From Plantago major (taxonomy: Eukaryota > Streptophyta > Magnoliopsida > Lamiales > Plantaginaceae), in the NCBI GenBank assembly GCA_026545765.1, contig CM048840.1:20278765-20342764 (forward strand): DNA of 64,000 nt, in the 5' to 3' direction. A program made the translations under genes and the position numbers. The notes beneath the pieces were generated by a model. It saw nothing but the letters and a program-made list of their open reading frames with translations. It did not search any database and had not been told where the DNA came from. The first letter of the stretch is position 1; the number at the start of each line of letters is the position of its first letter. Of this stretch, positions 22,480-34,170 are shown one piece after another.

Positions 22480-25400
22480 GTAATGCTTCCGGACTAAAGC
22501 ACAATGGCTATTTGATAGTGGATGCGGAAAGCACATGACAGAGACAAAGCAAATCTGTTGACTACAAAGCTTGCACAACAGACCGGATATCGATTTTTGA
22601 GGAGAATTAAATCCTCTCTGGATTGGCAACGTCAAATTAGGAACTTTAACAATCACGACGTACATATGTTAAGGATTTGAAATACAATCTATTTAGCATG
22701 AGCGATTAATGCGAATAAGGGTTTTACTATAAAATTCAAAGCTAAATCGCAAACTAATTGACAATGAGTCAAAGCATACCTTAGTTGGTCGGAAAGGCGC
22801 TTTATGTTGCCGATCGGGCATCTCGCCACAATCAAGAATGTCTCATGGTGAGTCAATCTGGTCACGTAAGAGCACCTTGGTTATGGCACAAAAGAATGAG
22901 TCACTTGAATTTCAAAACTCGAATAGACTTGCCAAGAAAGAGTTAGTGGTTGGTCTTCCCAAAACATCTTTCGTAAAGGATAGTATCTGCTTTGTCGATG
23001 GGGAAACAATCTAAGATCTCTTTCAAGTCCAAAATCAGACACTCTAGTGTTAGACCACTGCAACTTTTACACATGGATCTTTTTGAATCATCTGTAACTA
23101 GTTATGCAGGAAAGAAGTATGGTCTGGTTGTGGTAGATGACTTCTCAAGATTCACTTGGGTTGTCTTTCTGAAACACAAATCTGATGCCAGGGTGGAGAT
23201 ACCAGACTTGCTGAAAAAGCTTGAAGTCATGAAAAATGACAAGGTATCTGCAATCGTAGCGCACCATGGTACCGAAGTTTGTCAACCAGTACATAAAGGA
23301 GTTTTGTACCTGCAAAGGTATACAACACCAACTTTCCTATGTAAGAACACCTCAACAAAATGGTGTTGCAGAAAGGAAAAACAGAACCATTAAAGAAGCT
23401 GCAAGGACAATGCTAGCTGACACTGAGATAAGTGAAATATTTTGGGTTGAAGTCAGAAACACTGCTACACTCAGAACAGATGCTTGATAAACAAACACCA
23501 TGACAGGACCCCCTATGAAATTATGGTTGGAAGACCTCCTAATATCAAACATCTGAGAGTATTTGGTTGTAGATGTTTTGTTCTAAACAATGGGAAAAAT
23601 TATCTGAGAACATTTCAACCAAATGCAGATGAAGGAGTTTTTCTTGGCTATTCCACAAACAGCAAAGCGTACAGAGTTTACAACAAAAGAACAAAGAAAA
23701 TTGAAGAATCAGTTCATGTTGTATTCTATGAATGAAGTAAGAAAACACCTCCTACTGATGAACTCTCAGAAAAGTTCAAAGAACTATTACTGAGGGATAC
23801 TAAAGAAGTACCCTCAGAAAGGAAAAACATCGTTATGGAAAGTGAGGATGACTCTGACGTAGAAAAGCTTGAAAAGCCTAGTAACAACATGATGACTCAC
23901 AAACATGATGAGGAATTTCCTATGAGTTATCCAGAAATGGAACAGGTTACTGAGAACCTTCATCATGAAGAGGTATCTGAAAATAAGAATGCTGAAATGC
24001 ATGTCTCAGATATCTCTAACACTGAAAAAGTGTCAGATATCCATGACATTTCCCATATATATATCTCAGATACTGAAAAAGTATCAAATCAAAATCTTAG
24101 TGATTCACATTCAGATCACTTGGATATTGATCCTACTAGCACTAAACCTTTGATGAAATGGATCAAAAATCACCCTACAAAGGATATAATTGGACCAATT
24201 AATCAGGGTGTTAGGACTAGGAGAGCAATAGCTGAAAATGTTGATTCTCTCTTTGGATGTTTCATCTCGAATATTGAACCTAAAAGTATAGAAGAAGCAT
24301 TAGGAGACCAAGACTGGATCTCTGCAATGCAAGAAGAGTTGGATCAATTTGAGAGAAACAAAGTCTGGAAACTAGTTCCATTTATAGAAGGAATATCTGT
24401 GATTGGAACTAAGTGGGTTTTCAGAAACAAAATGAATGAAACTGGTGAAATAACCAGAAACAAAGCAAGATTGGTTGCCAAGGGATTCACTCGAATCAAG
24501 GCTTAGATTTTGATGAGTCATATGCACCATTGCGATTGGATGCAATAAGACTCTTTCTAGCCTTTGCGACTCATAAAAATTTCAAAGTTTATCGATGGAT
24601 GTCAAAAGCATTCCTAAACGGTGAACTTGCGTAAGTTTATGTTGAGCAACCACCGCTTTGAAGTTTCCTCGAAAGTAGAATGGTCTATAAACTATGAAAG
24701 CTCAGATGGATCAAACAGCTCCAAGAGCATGGTATGACACTTTGGCCAAATATCTTCTGGAAAGTGGTTTCAAGAAAGGTGAAGTTGATAAAACTTTATT
24801 TACCTTAAATCATGATGGGAAACTACTCTTAGTTCAAGTATATGTTGATGACATCATATTTGGATCTAAGGACAAGCAACTTTGTAATGACTTTGCAAAT
24901 CTCATGAAAAGCAAGTTTGAGATGAGCATGATGGGAGAAATGAATTATTTCCTAGGATTGCAAGTCAAGCAACTCAATGATGGAATATTCATTAGTCAAA
25001 CAAAGTATGCAAAAGACATGCTCACAAAATTCAATCTTAAGCCTTCTGAAAAGAATGCTAAGATACCTATGAGCATTGGAACCAAAATGACCTATATCAA
25101 TCGATAAGAGTGTTGAAGAACATAAGTATAGGAAGTTGATAGTTCACTACTTTACCTCACCGCAAGTAGACCGATATTCAATATGTCATGGAGTATGTGC
25201 TAGATTTCGCATACAAATCCAATGCAAACACACTACAACATTGCTATGAAAATATTAAGGTATGTGAAGGGTACAAGAGATGTAGGATGTGGTATCCTAA
25301 AGAAAGTGAATTGAGTTTAGCCGGGTACTCGGATGTCGATTATGCCGGATCAACGCTGATAGGAAAAGCACCTCAGAACTTGTCGGTCGGCACTAGACTT

Positions 25401-25781
25401 ATCTCATGGTTTAGCAAGAAGCAAAACTCAATTGCAACTTCTACCACAGGTAGGAATATATTGCTTCGCTTGTTGTGCAACACAAATTCGTGGATACAAC
25501 AACAACTTAAAGACTATGGACTCGATGAGAAGAAAACTCCCATTTTCTCGTGACAACACAAGTGCTTAATGACATTACGTAATCCTAAATTTCATGCCAG
25601 AACAAAGCACATTGATGTTAGACATCACTTCATCAGAGACCATGTTGAAAAAGGCAATATAGAGATACTCAAGATTGGGACTGAAGACCAACTTGCAGAT
25701 ATCTTCACTAAGCCACTACAAGAAAGTAGATTCTTAGCCTTAAGACATAGTCTTGGACTAATGGAACTACCTTTGAACTGA
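22480..25781 (+). pseudogene. pol: pol polyprotein of element 2 (frameshifted)
   Basis: Protease DSGCGKHMT near 22515. Integrase zinc module about 22885-23010, degraded. Integrase core 23025-23180 (MDLFESSVTSYAGKK, VVVDDFSRFTWVVF). Integrase C-terminal part 23484-23735. Linker and reverse transcriptase start 23835-24506 (GTKWVFRNKMNETGEITRNK). Palm 24720-25100 with YVDDIIFGS at 24841. RNase H about 25300-25780 (AGYSDVDYAGS, degraded), ending MELPLN at 25781. Breaks cluster at 22.3-23.0, 24.5-24.7 and 25.1-25.6 kb, exactly where CAG/CTG triplets are scrambled relative to element 1. The intervening stretches are almost perfect. Confidence 0.9.
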
Positions 25782-25782
25782 A

Positions 25783-25918
25783 AGAGAAGAGGTATCTGGA
25801 ACGGGTATCCAGAAAAGAGAGAAGAGGTATCTGGAACGGGTATCCAGAAAAGAGAAAAGAGGTATCTGTAACGGGTATCCAGAAAAGAGAGAAGAGGTAT
25901 CTGGAACGGGAACCCAGA
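25783..25918 (+). repeat. Hairpin tandem repeat after pol, element 2
   Basis: Four units of about 34 bp (GAGGTATCTGGAACGGGTAT then CCAGAAAAGAGA). TCTGGA and TCCAGA can pair around ACGGGTA in each unit. It begins two bases after the pol stop codon. Confidence 0.8.
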
Positions 25919-26421
25919 AGTCAAAAAGGCTAAAGAGCAAAAAGATAGCTTAAGATCTCTGAGACGGGAACTCAGATATCTGAATCATTCTGTGAACGGG
26001 GAACACAAAAGAGAATAGTATAACTTTCTGCACTCAAACTACTCTCTTGAATCTCGCACTATTTCTATTTTGATGAAAAACTTGGGAAAATCCTAAGTAT
26101 AAGACAAATTCAGATGCGAACAGTGTCCTTGCTCCAACAAAATTGTGATTCAGATAGCTATTAGCCAAAATTCATTAAATGGGCACAATTACATTTGTTG
26201 ATTGTGATCATTGCTGGAGAAGCAATGGTGACCCTTGATGAATTCAAACGCTTGATCGGAACGGCAGAAATTAATTCACAGTAAATAGTGGACTGTTGAA
26301 ATTCAGACATGGCCCACTAAGCATTTAATGCCGAACTAGCTTTTGCTCATGCCTGTTTGCAAATCACAGATACGTATACACAAAATCAATTTGTATGTAT
26401 TTATCTGTTGAGATTCTCTTG

Positions 26422-26624
26422 CTATATATATATATGATTTTGGCAAATGAAATCACTTTTGCCTAATCCGAAATTTCAACTTACTTCAAAACAGCAAAAA
26501 CCTTCTCCTAATCCTCTGCAACTTCTCTAAAATCTCTGCATTTCTTGATTAAGTTTTTTCTGAAAAGAATCACTCAATCGAATCTCTTCCAAACACAAGC
26601 TTCAAATCCTTACTATATAAAGAG
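26422..26624 (+). promoter_or_regulatory. Putative internal promoter and leader for the additional gene, element 2
   Basis: TATATATATATATG at 26423-26436, about 190 bp before ATG 26625, and a second TATATAAAG immediately before the ATG. Conserved in position with element 1. Function inferred. Confidence 0.4.
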
Positions 26625-29600
26625 ATGGCCTCCAAGAACACTTCTACACAGAAATCCCAATCCTCCACTGGTACTGCTGAAAAGCAAGCACCAGAGTTGG
26701 TTATTGTTAACAATCGACTGGTAGGAGCTTTCAATCCTGACCATTGGACTTCAAGTCACAGAATGATTTGGGGTGGTGCCATGGTTGAGGAATACCTCAC
26801 GGCTGCAATAGAGAACCGTCGATGTAAAGCTAATTCTTGACATGCTTGAAAAGGCACAAATCAAGGGCTTTGTATCTGCTCGCCCTAGTGGAATTTCATC
26901 ACTTGATGTGTTGGAATTTTACAACAACTCCAGGATTATTTCCTGTGTATCTGAAGGCACTGAAATAGTGTCTATCAAAACCTCAGTCCAAGGAAAGGAA
27001 ATCCTTCTGGACTTAACAACTTTCTGTAAGTTGTTTGAGGTTCAAAATCTTGGAAAGGATTTTGAAATAAATACCAAGGATGAGGAACTCCTTGAAGGTG
27101 TTAAAGAACTTTACAGTGATGTGTGTGATCTTGAGAAATCAGATACACCCACTGAGTTCAAACTTGCTGACATCCGAACCAGACATTTGTTGGTTCACTG
27201 GGATGTACCGCTTGCATTCTTCATGATGCTTTGATGGTCTACAAGGAGGTCTTGACCAGATAAGCCAAGAACGATGGATCATGTTGTTCTTGCTAATCAA
27301 TCAAGACAAAAAGGCCGGAAAACCCTTTCAACCGGGAAAGTACGCCTTCATGAAATTTGTGAAGAAGATTCAAGGCTTCGAGCCTAAGATTGTTAAAGGA
27401 CTAGCTGAGCCAAAGGCCATGAGGATATGGTCCAAGATATGCTACTTGGTTGGAAAAGCTTGGCATTGAGCTCGAGAGAGACTTGAAATAGCCAAGAATT
27501 TACTCTACAAGTATGAGTATACAAATCTGATGAAAAAGGTTACTGGGTCTCAGAAAGGTCCTAAGAAGAGAAAATCTGAAAAGATATCTGAAGAAAAGGT
27601 TATACTAAGAAGCCCAGAACTTCAAGAAAGAAGTCTGCTGGCAAATCAGAAGACACACCCAAAGAGGTTGTCAATTCTACAAACATGGCAGATGAACTCA
27701 TTAATGCTGCAAAAGAGTTATCACCTACTGAACAAGTAGACTCAGCAAGAGAAAGTGCTTTCAGAAATGTTGCGACTAATGCAGAAAGCCTTGCTGATGA
27801 ACTCATGAATGCTGCCAAAAGTGGTGAAAAACACCAAGCCCCATCTGCAGAAACCGCAGGAATAATGGACCAATCAGTTCCCAATGCTGATGAGAGCTCT
27901 GACGATGAAGATGATGAACTAGTCATCTCTCAAGTCCTAGAAAAATCAAAGAGGGCTAAGGTTACTGAACAAGTAACTGGTGATAAGGTATCTGAAGAAA
28001 AACCTACACCACAGGTTGCTGAACCTATAGCAAAGGTTGTTGGTGCAAACACATCATCAGGGAATGACTCTCTTGCACAACTTCACAAAGCCCTGATGAG
28101 TGGTATCTTAATATCGCGTATGTTGATGGAAATGCCACATCTAAGAATGGAAGAACTTTCACCGATCAATCTTCCGCCTGCATAACCACAACAACCACAA
28201 ACACAACAACCACAACAACCACAAGTGGTTGATGAAATGGTAAATGAACTCCATTTTGAAATACCAGCAATACAGTATGCTGAAGAAAATCCTGTAATTG
28301 AGCAGGTTCCCCAACTCAATGAGAGGGATCAAACTGAGACATCTACTCAGAATGATCAACCAGGGGAGGTAACTGAGTTGCATACTCAGGGAAGGTGTGA
28401 AGTACCGTAAACTTCAAACAAAGAAACCGAATCGACAAGACGACCAATGTATAGAAAGGTCACAGTTCCAGAGACCAATCACCAAACCGCTCGGTAAATG
28501 ACCGGTTTAACTCTTACCTTGTGAAAAATTTTATACTTATAAATCTTGTTACCTTACAAGAATCTCTTTGCTACAGGATGAGTTAGAAACGGAAGAACAA
28601 GAAGAAGCTAAAAAGCTTACCTCAGATACTGAAAAAGAGGTTCCTTCAACCTCAACTCTTGAGAAATCTGAGCCTGTGCCACAGGTAAATGATTCTTAAA
28701 GAGAACTAACTTTTCAAGAAAATGTTTGTATGATCATTAATGATAAATGTTTCTAACAGGCTCCAACCGAGATGGAAGAAGATAAGGTAAATGCCGAGAC
28801 AAACCTAGAAACCAACAAGGTTTCGAAGCACACATCATCGAAGCTTTCAAACTTGAAGGTATATGAAAATCATGATAAGTACTCTTCACTGGGTTATCTT
28901 AAAACTTCTTCTAAATTATTCAATACTATCTACTTACGTGCTCAATCAAGTAGAAGTGCAAGGGACAAAGTTGCGACATCCTCGCACCTATGGAAATTGA
29001 TGAGGCATCAGGGTTTCATCACAAGAAAAGATTCCAGATCGCAAGTCTCTCGAGAGACAAGTATCCGAGCCTCCCATGGAGGTAATTGACCTCTCGATAT
29101 CCGACTTGTCACTTAAAGTTCTTCTTGATAAAAATTCTAAGTATTGTGATAATGTTAATTCTCAGGTTCAAGAAAGAAAGGTTGATGAGGACCAGACTTC
29201 CAAGTCTCCACCTCACCACAAGATATCTGAGACACCAATTGTCCTAGTAGAACAAGTATCTGAGCCTGATGTTCATACTCAGGTAACTTTAAACTAAACT
29301 ACACTTCTACTCAGATATCTACCAAAGTTTTGAAACTCACTCAAAACTCTTTCTTTCAGCTCAACAGATGCAAAGCAGTTCCCATTGAAAAAACAAGGAC
29401 CTACTTCACTTCTTCAAAGCTCACACTTTGCCAAAGCACATTCAATGCTTCAAGAAATGGCGAAGTTAAGGTGCTCGATCTCTCCGAAATATTGAGAATA
29501 ACCGATCAACCAACCAGACGCACGAGCTCTTGACACAGAAACATATGTCCAAGCAATGTTCACATGTAACAACATACATAATTTCTACTACACAAGGACT

Positions 29601-31562
29601 TTTCCAGAGAAGTGGCGCATAGTTTGATACATGCCTTTGAACAGGCAGATGATCAGACAAGATTACAGATGGCATTCAAGCCGCTTCGCCTGCATCGCAA
29701 TTCATACCTTCCGAACAAGAAGAAGTTAATGGCGTAAGATCACTATCCTAAGTGATCAATCTTGATTCAAGATGATGAGGAGGAAGAAATGAATGAAAAT
29801 TTCTTTGATGAACCTCCCACTGATCATCACCAAAAGGATGATAATGAAAAAAAGGATGATGATGATGCTCCTGCACCAGGAACCGGAGGAATTTCACAGA
29901 GAAACAATGCATCAGCTACTGAAAAGCAAACTGAGAAGACTTCACAGAAATCTCCGTCTTCATCACCTCAGAAATCTACCATCCATCTTCTCACCAACAC
30001 GCAGTTACTACTGAACAAGTAGTTGAGCTTTCTGAAGAAACCAATCAGAAAATATTAAACACTAAGACCAGAAGTGCTCAACTCAGACAACTGTTGGAAG
30101 AAGAACAACAGCTCCATCTTCAACTAGAAGATCAAATAGCTCAATCCAGAGAAAGGCTTGATCAACTAGAAGATCAATACCTCAAGGAAATGAATGCTTA
30201 CTCTGCGGTTAGCGAGCTACGGGATGCTGTTCAAGAGATCGCCAAAGAACTCGACATCAAGAAGTATTCAAGACAAGCATGATGCTAAGGCGGCATCATC
30301 TTCGAAAGAAGTACCATCCTCCTCCCAGAAAGGAAAGAAACCAATCTCTGAGATGGTTGCTGGACTTGATACAATTGATGAAAATGTCCAAGAGGATGAC
30401 GATCACTGGGCTAATCCCTCAGATGATGAAGAAGACAAGACTTTGGCAGGACACCGCCATGAACATCTAGCGGTTTCTCACTTAAAAAGAAAGTTGATTG
30501 CTCCTACAATCTTCAACAAACTGCCAAACGTCCACTCAAGAGTACATGAGCAGTACCAAGTACTAGCTACTCAATAAGGAAATGTCTTCACAAAACAAGG
30601 AAGTAATTGCCTCATCCCTCTCGAATGAGAAAGTTCACCGAGCTCATCACTCGTGAGAACAACTAGCATGATCATTGCTCGTAAAGATCTGGGAATGACA
30701 AGGGACGATGATGTGTCTTTAGTCAAAAAGCTTTTCAAGAGGCAAGTTACACCTTTGAAAAGCAGATGCCATCCTAGGCCCATTGGCGAGCTCACCGATA
30801 AGGACAATGGACTTATCAAACAAAATCAGAGCTCAAAGCGAACTTCAAGTTGGTCATTGCCTACAACTATTTACAAGGGCATTTTGACTCTCTCTGATTC
30901 CTTTATGAGACCGAGTCACCAACAATGACTAAGGGGAAAGAAAGTACAACTGGACCTCAAAGTCGGGGAATGGGAAGAAGGAGATGAAAACAAGAAGAAA
31001 TCTGGAGTCTTTGCCGTAAAGGAAGAAGAAAACTTCCCACCACCACTGTAATCTATGAATCCTCCTCGCCAAGCCGCTTCCCAGAGACCTCCAAGGAACC
31101 AAATGGTAACAAGGGCCATGGCACGAAACCTCCAAGGAGTACCAAGTCTCCAAGGAGAAGACAAGTTAGAGGATTGATGAATCTTCCAAGAAGAAGAAGG
31201 TCAAATCAAATCCTGTGGCAATGAAGAAGGTCAAAAGATCTCACAAGAATTGATCTTGATGAAGATGATGAAGAGGCGATGAAGATGAAGCTCCTCTTCA
31301 CGTAAAAAGGAAACTTGAAAGCCTAATCGAGCCCATATAGCCGCAAAGCCACTAGCGCCTAAAACACCCTCCGAAATACCAAGTCTATCCGGTAGTAGTT
31401 CTTCAAGCAACAACCCCAAAGAGAATTCAAGATGAAAAGGAACAGATCGAGACGAGCAAAGACAAAGTCAACTTCCACTCGTGCCGAAGAAGCCAAAATT
31501 GAGTATGTGAAGTATGACAATGATTCCTCCGCTCACAGTGCATCAATCAGAAAAATGGCTAT
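26625..31562 (+). pseudogene. Additional long gene of element 2 (intron-bearing, frameshifted)
   Basis: Starts MASKNTSTQKSQSSTGTAEK. The next segment (26842-27234; IKGFVSARPSGISSLDVLEF, then KEILLDLTTFCKLFEVQNLG) resembles the N-terminal domain of plant transposon-associated proteins that accompany many retroelements. Further along are an acidic Ser/Glu region (27685-28185), intron-separated KISEP/VSEP exons (28494-29359), a DDEEEEMNEN acidic run, a coiled coil (30094-30240, EEEQQLHLQLEDQIAQSRER), and a domain with KPISEMVAGLDTIDENVQE and HLKRKLIAPTIFNKLPNVHS. A Lys/Arg-rich tail follows. If spliced and repaired it would be well over 1000 residues. No enzyme motif recognised. The combination of a folded N-terminus, disordered acidic middle and coiled coil suggests a structural or nucleic-acid-associated protein, but function is unknown. 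Confidence 0.65.
28494..29359 (+). other. Array of short introns in the additional gene, element 2
   Basis: Same intron positions as element 1: about 28494-28576, 28685-28759, 28859-28938, 29082-29165, 29283-29359. The third acceptor reads TTACGTG where element 1 has CTCACAGG, again a CAG-to-CGT change. Conservation of the positions in two diverged copies means the introns were copied through the genomic RNA. Confidence 0.65.
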
Positions 31563-31574
31563 TGGATTCTGGAA

Positions 31575-32105
31575 CTTAAGCATCTATTGGTAAATTCAAG
31601 ATTTCCAGAACCAATCCATAAACAACTAATGGCATGGAGAAAGAATAAACCTACCTTGATCAACACCAATCACATCAAAGCATGGTTGGATTTTGAAGTT
31701 GTCAAGAGAACTGAAGCCATGAAGAAGGACCTCTCTGATGATTGTCCATATGGAAAGCCAGATGATGTGCACAAAATTCTGAATATCACAGAATGCACAA
31801 GACCAAGACTTGCTGTGGAACCCTATGAGTCGTTCTATCTGACAGAAGATCAATACAAGGGTGACATCAGATATCTGAAGATTATCTATGGATACTTCAA
31901 GCTTTCAGATATCAGAATAGAGCATGCCTGGAAATGGGAAAAGTACCTATGGGTCAAGCATTTTGCCAAGAAAAATCCTACCAAAACCTACAAAAAGTCT
32001 GTGGATTTGCCAGAGACACAGAAATGCTTGTCAGAACTCTTCTCTATGATTATTCTGATGACATCAAAAGGTTTGGAGATAGGAAATTTGCAGACTGATC
32101 CATAG
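31575..32105 (+). CDS. Terminal ORF of element 2, unknown function
   Basis: Open stretch overlapping the end of the additional gene in another frame. Clear protein-like sequence: EPIHKQLMAWRKNKPTLINT, then IKAWLDFEVVKRTEAMKKDL, EPYESFYLTEDQYKGDIRYL, IRIEHAWKWEKYLWVKHFAK. Element 1 encodes the same at 34580-35125. The last codons change frame between copies (..KTYKKVCGFARDTEMLVRT in one reading). No family recognised; rich in aromatic and charged residues. It may be the C-terminal exon of the additional gene joined by an intron or frameshift I cannot fix. Confidence 0.5.
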   Translation, partial: LKHLLVNSRFPEPIHKQLMAWRKNKPTLINTNHIKAWLDFEVVKRTEAMKKDLSDDCPYGKPDDVHKILNITECTRPRLAVEPYESFYLTEDQYKGDIRYLKIIYGYFKLSDIRIEHAWKWEKYLWVKHFAKKNPTKTYKKSVDLPETQKCLSELFSMIILMTSKGLEIGNLQTDP

Positions 32106-32470
32106 AAATTTTGTTGGAAACTTGAAATTGAAGACTTGAAGACTAGTTCTTTAGGATGTTTACTTGGAGCTTGGTAACTCCTGTTGTCCTAATTTACTAT
32201 GTAGTTTTTGTATTTTTGCTGACTAAGCTCAACTGTATTCTGTATTAAAGTTATCTGCAATCTTAAGTTGCGACTTATCTAAAGAACTTACTCTCAGATA
32301 GTATTTTATAAAAGATAACTTGTCAGCAAAGATCACACCTTGTGATTTGGTTGATGTCTACTTTCTGCACTTAATTATATGATTTGAAAGATCTCAAGAA
32401 ATGATTAAATGGTGGATTGTTTCCTCATCCAGATTTGTAATAGGGAAGATAGTCATCGTTGACTGATCAA
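32106..32470 (+). other. 3' untranslated part of element 2
   Basis: AT-rich, no open frame, conserved with 35126-35496 in element 1. It includes GTTGACTGATCAAAA leading into the polypurine tract. Confidence 0.6.
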
Positions 32471-32483
32471 AATGGGGGAAATT
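32471..32483 (+). other. Polypurine tract of element 2
   Basis: AATGGGGGAAATT directly before LTR C; plus-strand priming site in reverse transcription. Confidence 0.75.
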
Positions 32484-34165
32484 TGTTAGATATTTTTGTT
32501 AGAATATCTGTTTAGATTTTGTTCAGCAACATGATGACTTATCTTAGTCTCAGAAAGGTGATTAGTGCTCTTGGTTCACTTGAACATTGTAAAAGAGGAA
32601 ACCCACTAAGTATGATAGTCTAGCTAATCTTGTATAGGATGTTAGGTCTCAAAATGTAATTTTTATTTTATGAAGAGAAGACCAAGAAGAAGACATCCAA
32701 GCAGAAAGCTCAACCAGATTTGAAGATCTGAAGAAATCTGCACAAGATTACTGAATCTGTTATTCAGATATCTTAGCCAGATATCTTGTAGACGCGAACA
32801 GTTTCAAACAAACTGTGTCACAAGAGATATCTGAGAAATGAGATACATATCTGAAGACAAGGAAAGTGTCAACGGATATCTGTTCTCAGATACCTTGAGC
32901 GTTAAACACGTTTCTGAAAAGAAACAAGATTGTTTGAATCAAATAACAAGTGGTATGTGAAGAATGAAGATAAGGACGTGCAAAATATCAGACAACAAGT
33001 CTAGTCTCTGATACAAAGCATAGTTCCGTTGACACTACAGGACAAAAAGTATAGTACAATGCATTTAATGCACGGACAGAGATGTCTGAGTAAAAGCAAC
33101 GGCAACTTCTGAGAAGAAGACAAAACCTGCTACAGTACTATACACAGATATCGATAGTTTGAATTTGAGCCTAACGGATACTATTCAAACGGTACTCAAA
33201 TTCATCTATAAATATCAACACTTAGACAGCTTGAGAGATACGACACTGAACACGACACACATTGCATACGCTCTGAACATTCTACTCTCTCATTGCAACT
33301 TACTTATTATCAAAGCTTTCTGTTGCGACTAAAGCTTGTGATCTTGAGTAAACACTGAAGTTCTAAGTGTCCTGATCCTAAACAAGCAAAGCTATCTGTG
33401 AAGGAGTTGAATCAAAAGATCAACTATCTGAGATTCATTCTCTTGAACAGATATCATAAGACTTGGGTCAGTAAAATCGAACTAGATACCATAACCGTAA
33501 AGTGTATTAAGTAACTTAGTTCATAGAGCTATCTCAATAACCAAAAGTTATTAAGACGCTCATCCGACAACTCAAATCAAACCAACACCGAACCGTGGAG
33601 TACATGAAGTACTTATTTTGAAAATCGGGAATAACTCCAAGGTTACCGAGTATAGGAAGTACTTGATTTGGGAAACTAAGGAATAACTCCAAAGTTTTTG
33701 AGTATAGGAAGTACTTAGCTTGGGAAGCTAGGGAATAACTCAAAGGTTTCTGAGTATAGGAAGTACTTGGCTGAAGAAGCTAGGGAACAACTCAGGGGGA
33801 ACTTTTGGTTGGGAACCAATTGTTCAGAATCTTAGAATAGGATTTTTGTAAGGTTATCTCAATTATCTGTTCTAGTGAATTCTAGGTCTCTGATAGACCG
33901 AAGTGGATTAGTTGGAGGATTACGCCACCTCCAGATACCACTATACTTGCTGTGTCTTTTACATTTCTGTATTTATACTTCAGCAACACACACACACTTA
34001 TTAACTGTTTCTACACTTATCTTTATTAAGTCTTCCGCACTCTGATTCTAAGTATCAGATATCCATTCAGATATCTGAGAAATATTTGTTATCAACAAAA
34101 GTTTTAAAAGACTATTCACCCCCCCCCCCTTCTAGTCTTTTACTTTGTCGTTATCTGGACCAACA
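32484..34165 (+). repeat. LTR C (3' LTR of element 2)
   Basis: 1682 bp, TGTTA...CAACA. TATA at 33206-33214, hairpin units about 33595-33800. It carries an 11-C run at 34119-34129 where LTR B has only five. Confidence 0.93.
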
Positions 34166-34170
34166 AGTAC

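Larger units (their letters stand above)
18210..34165 (+). mobile_element. Element 2: ~16 kb Ty1/copia-type LTR retrotransposon nested in element 1
   Basis: 15,956 bp, TGTTT...CAACA, flanked by AGTAC at 18205-18209 and 34166-34170. The flanking element 1 sequence reads continuously across the duplication (CCAAGG-AGTAC-CAAGG), and the uninterrupted version of the same site is present inside element 2 near 31135. It carries LTRs B and C, primer site, gag, pol, hairpin repeat, intron-bearing additional gene, terminal ORF and polypurine tract. Its LTRs match each other much better than they match LTRs A/D, so it belongs to a different subfamily and is younger than its host. Confidence 0.94.

Noticed and set aside
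12826..25918. Short tandem repeats after pol read as a CRISPR array
   Set aside because: Units are contiguous with no unique spacers, and the context is a plant retrotransposon.
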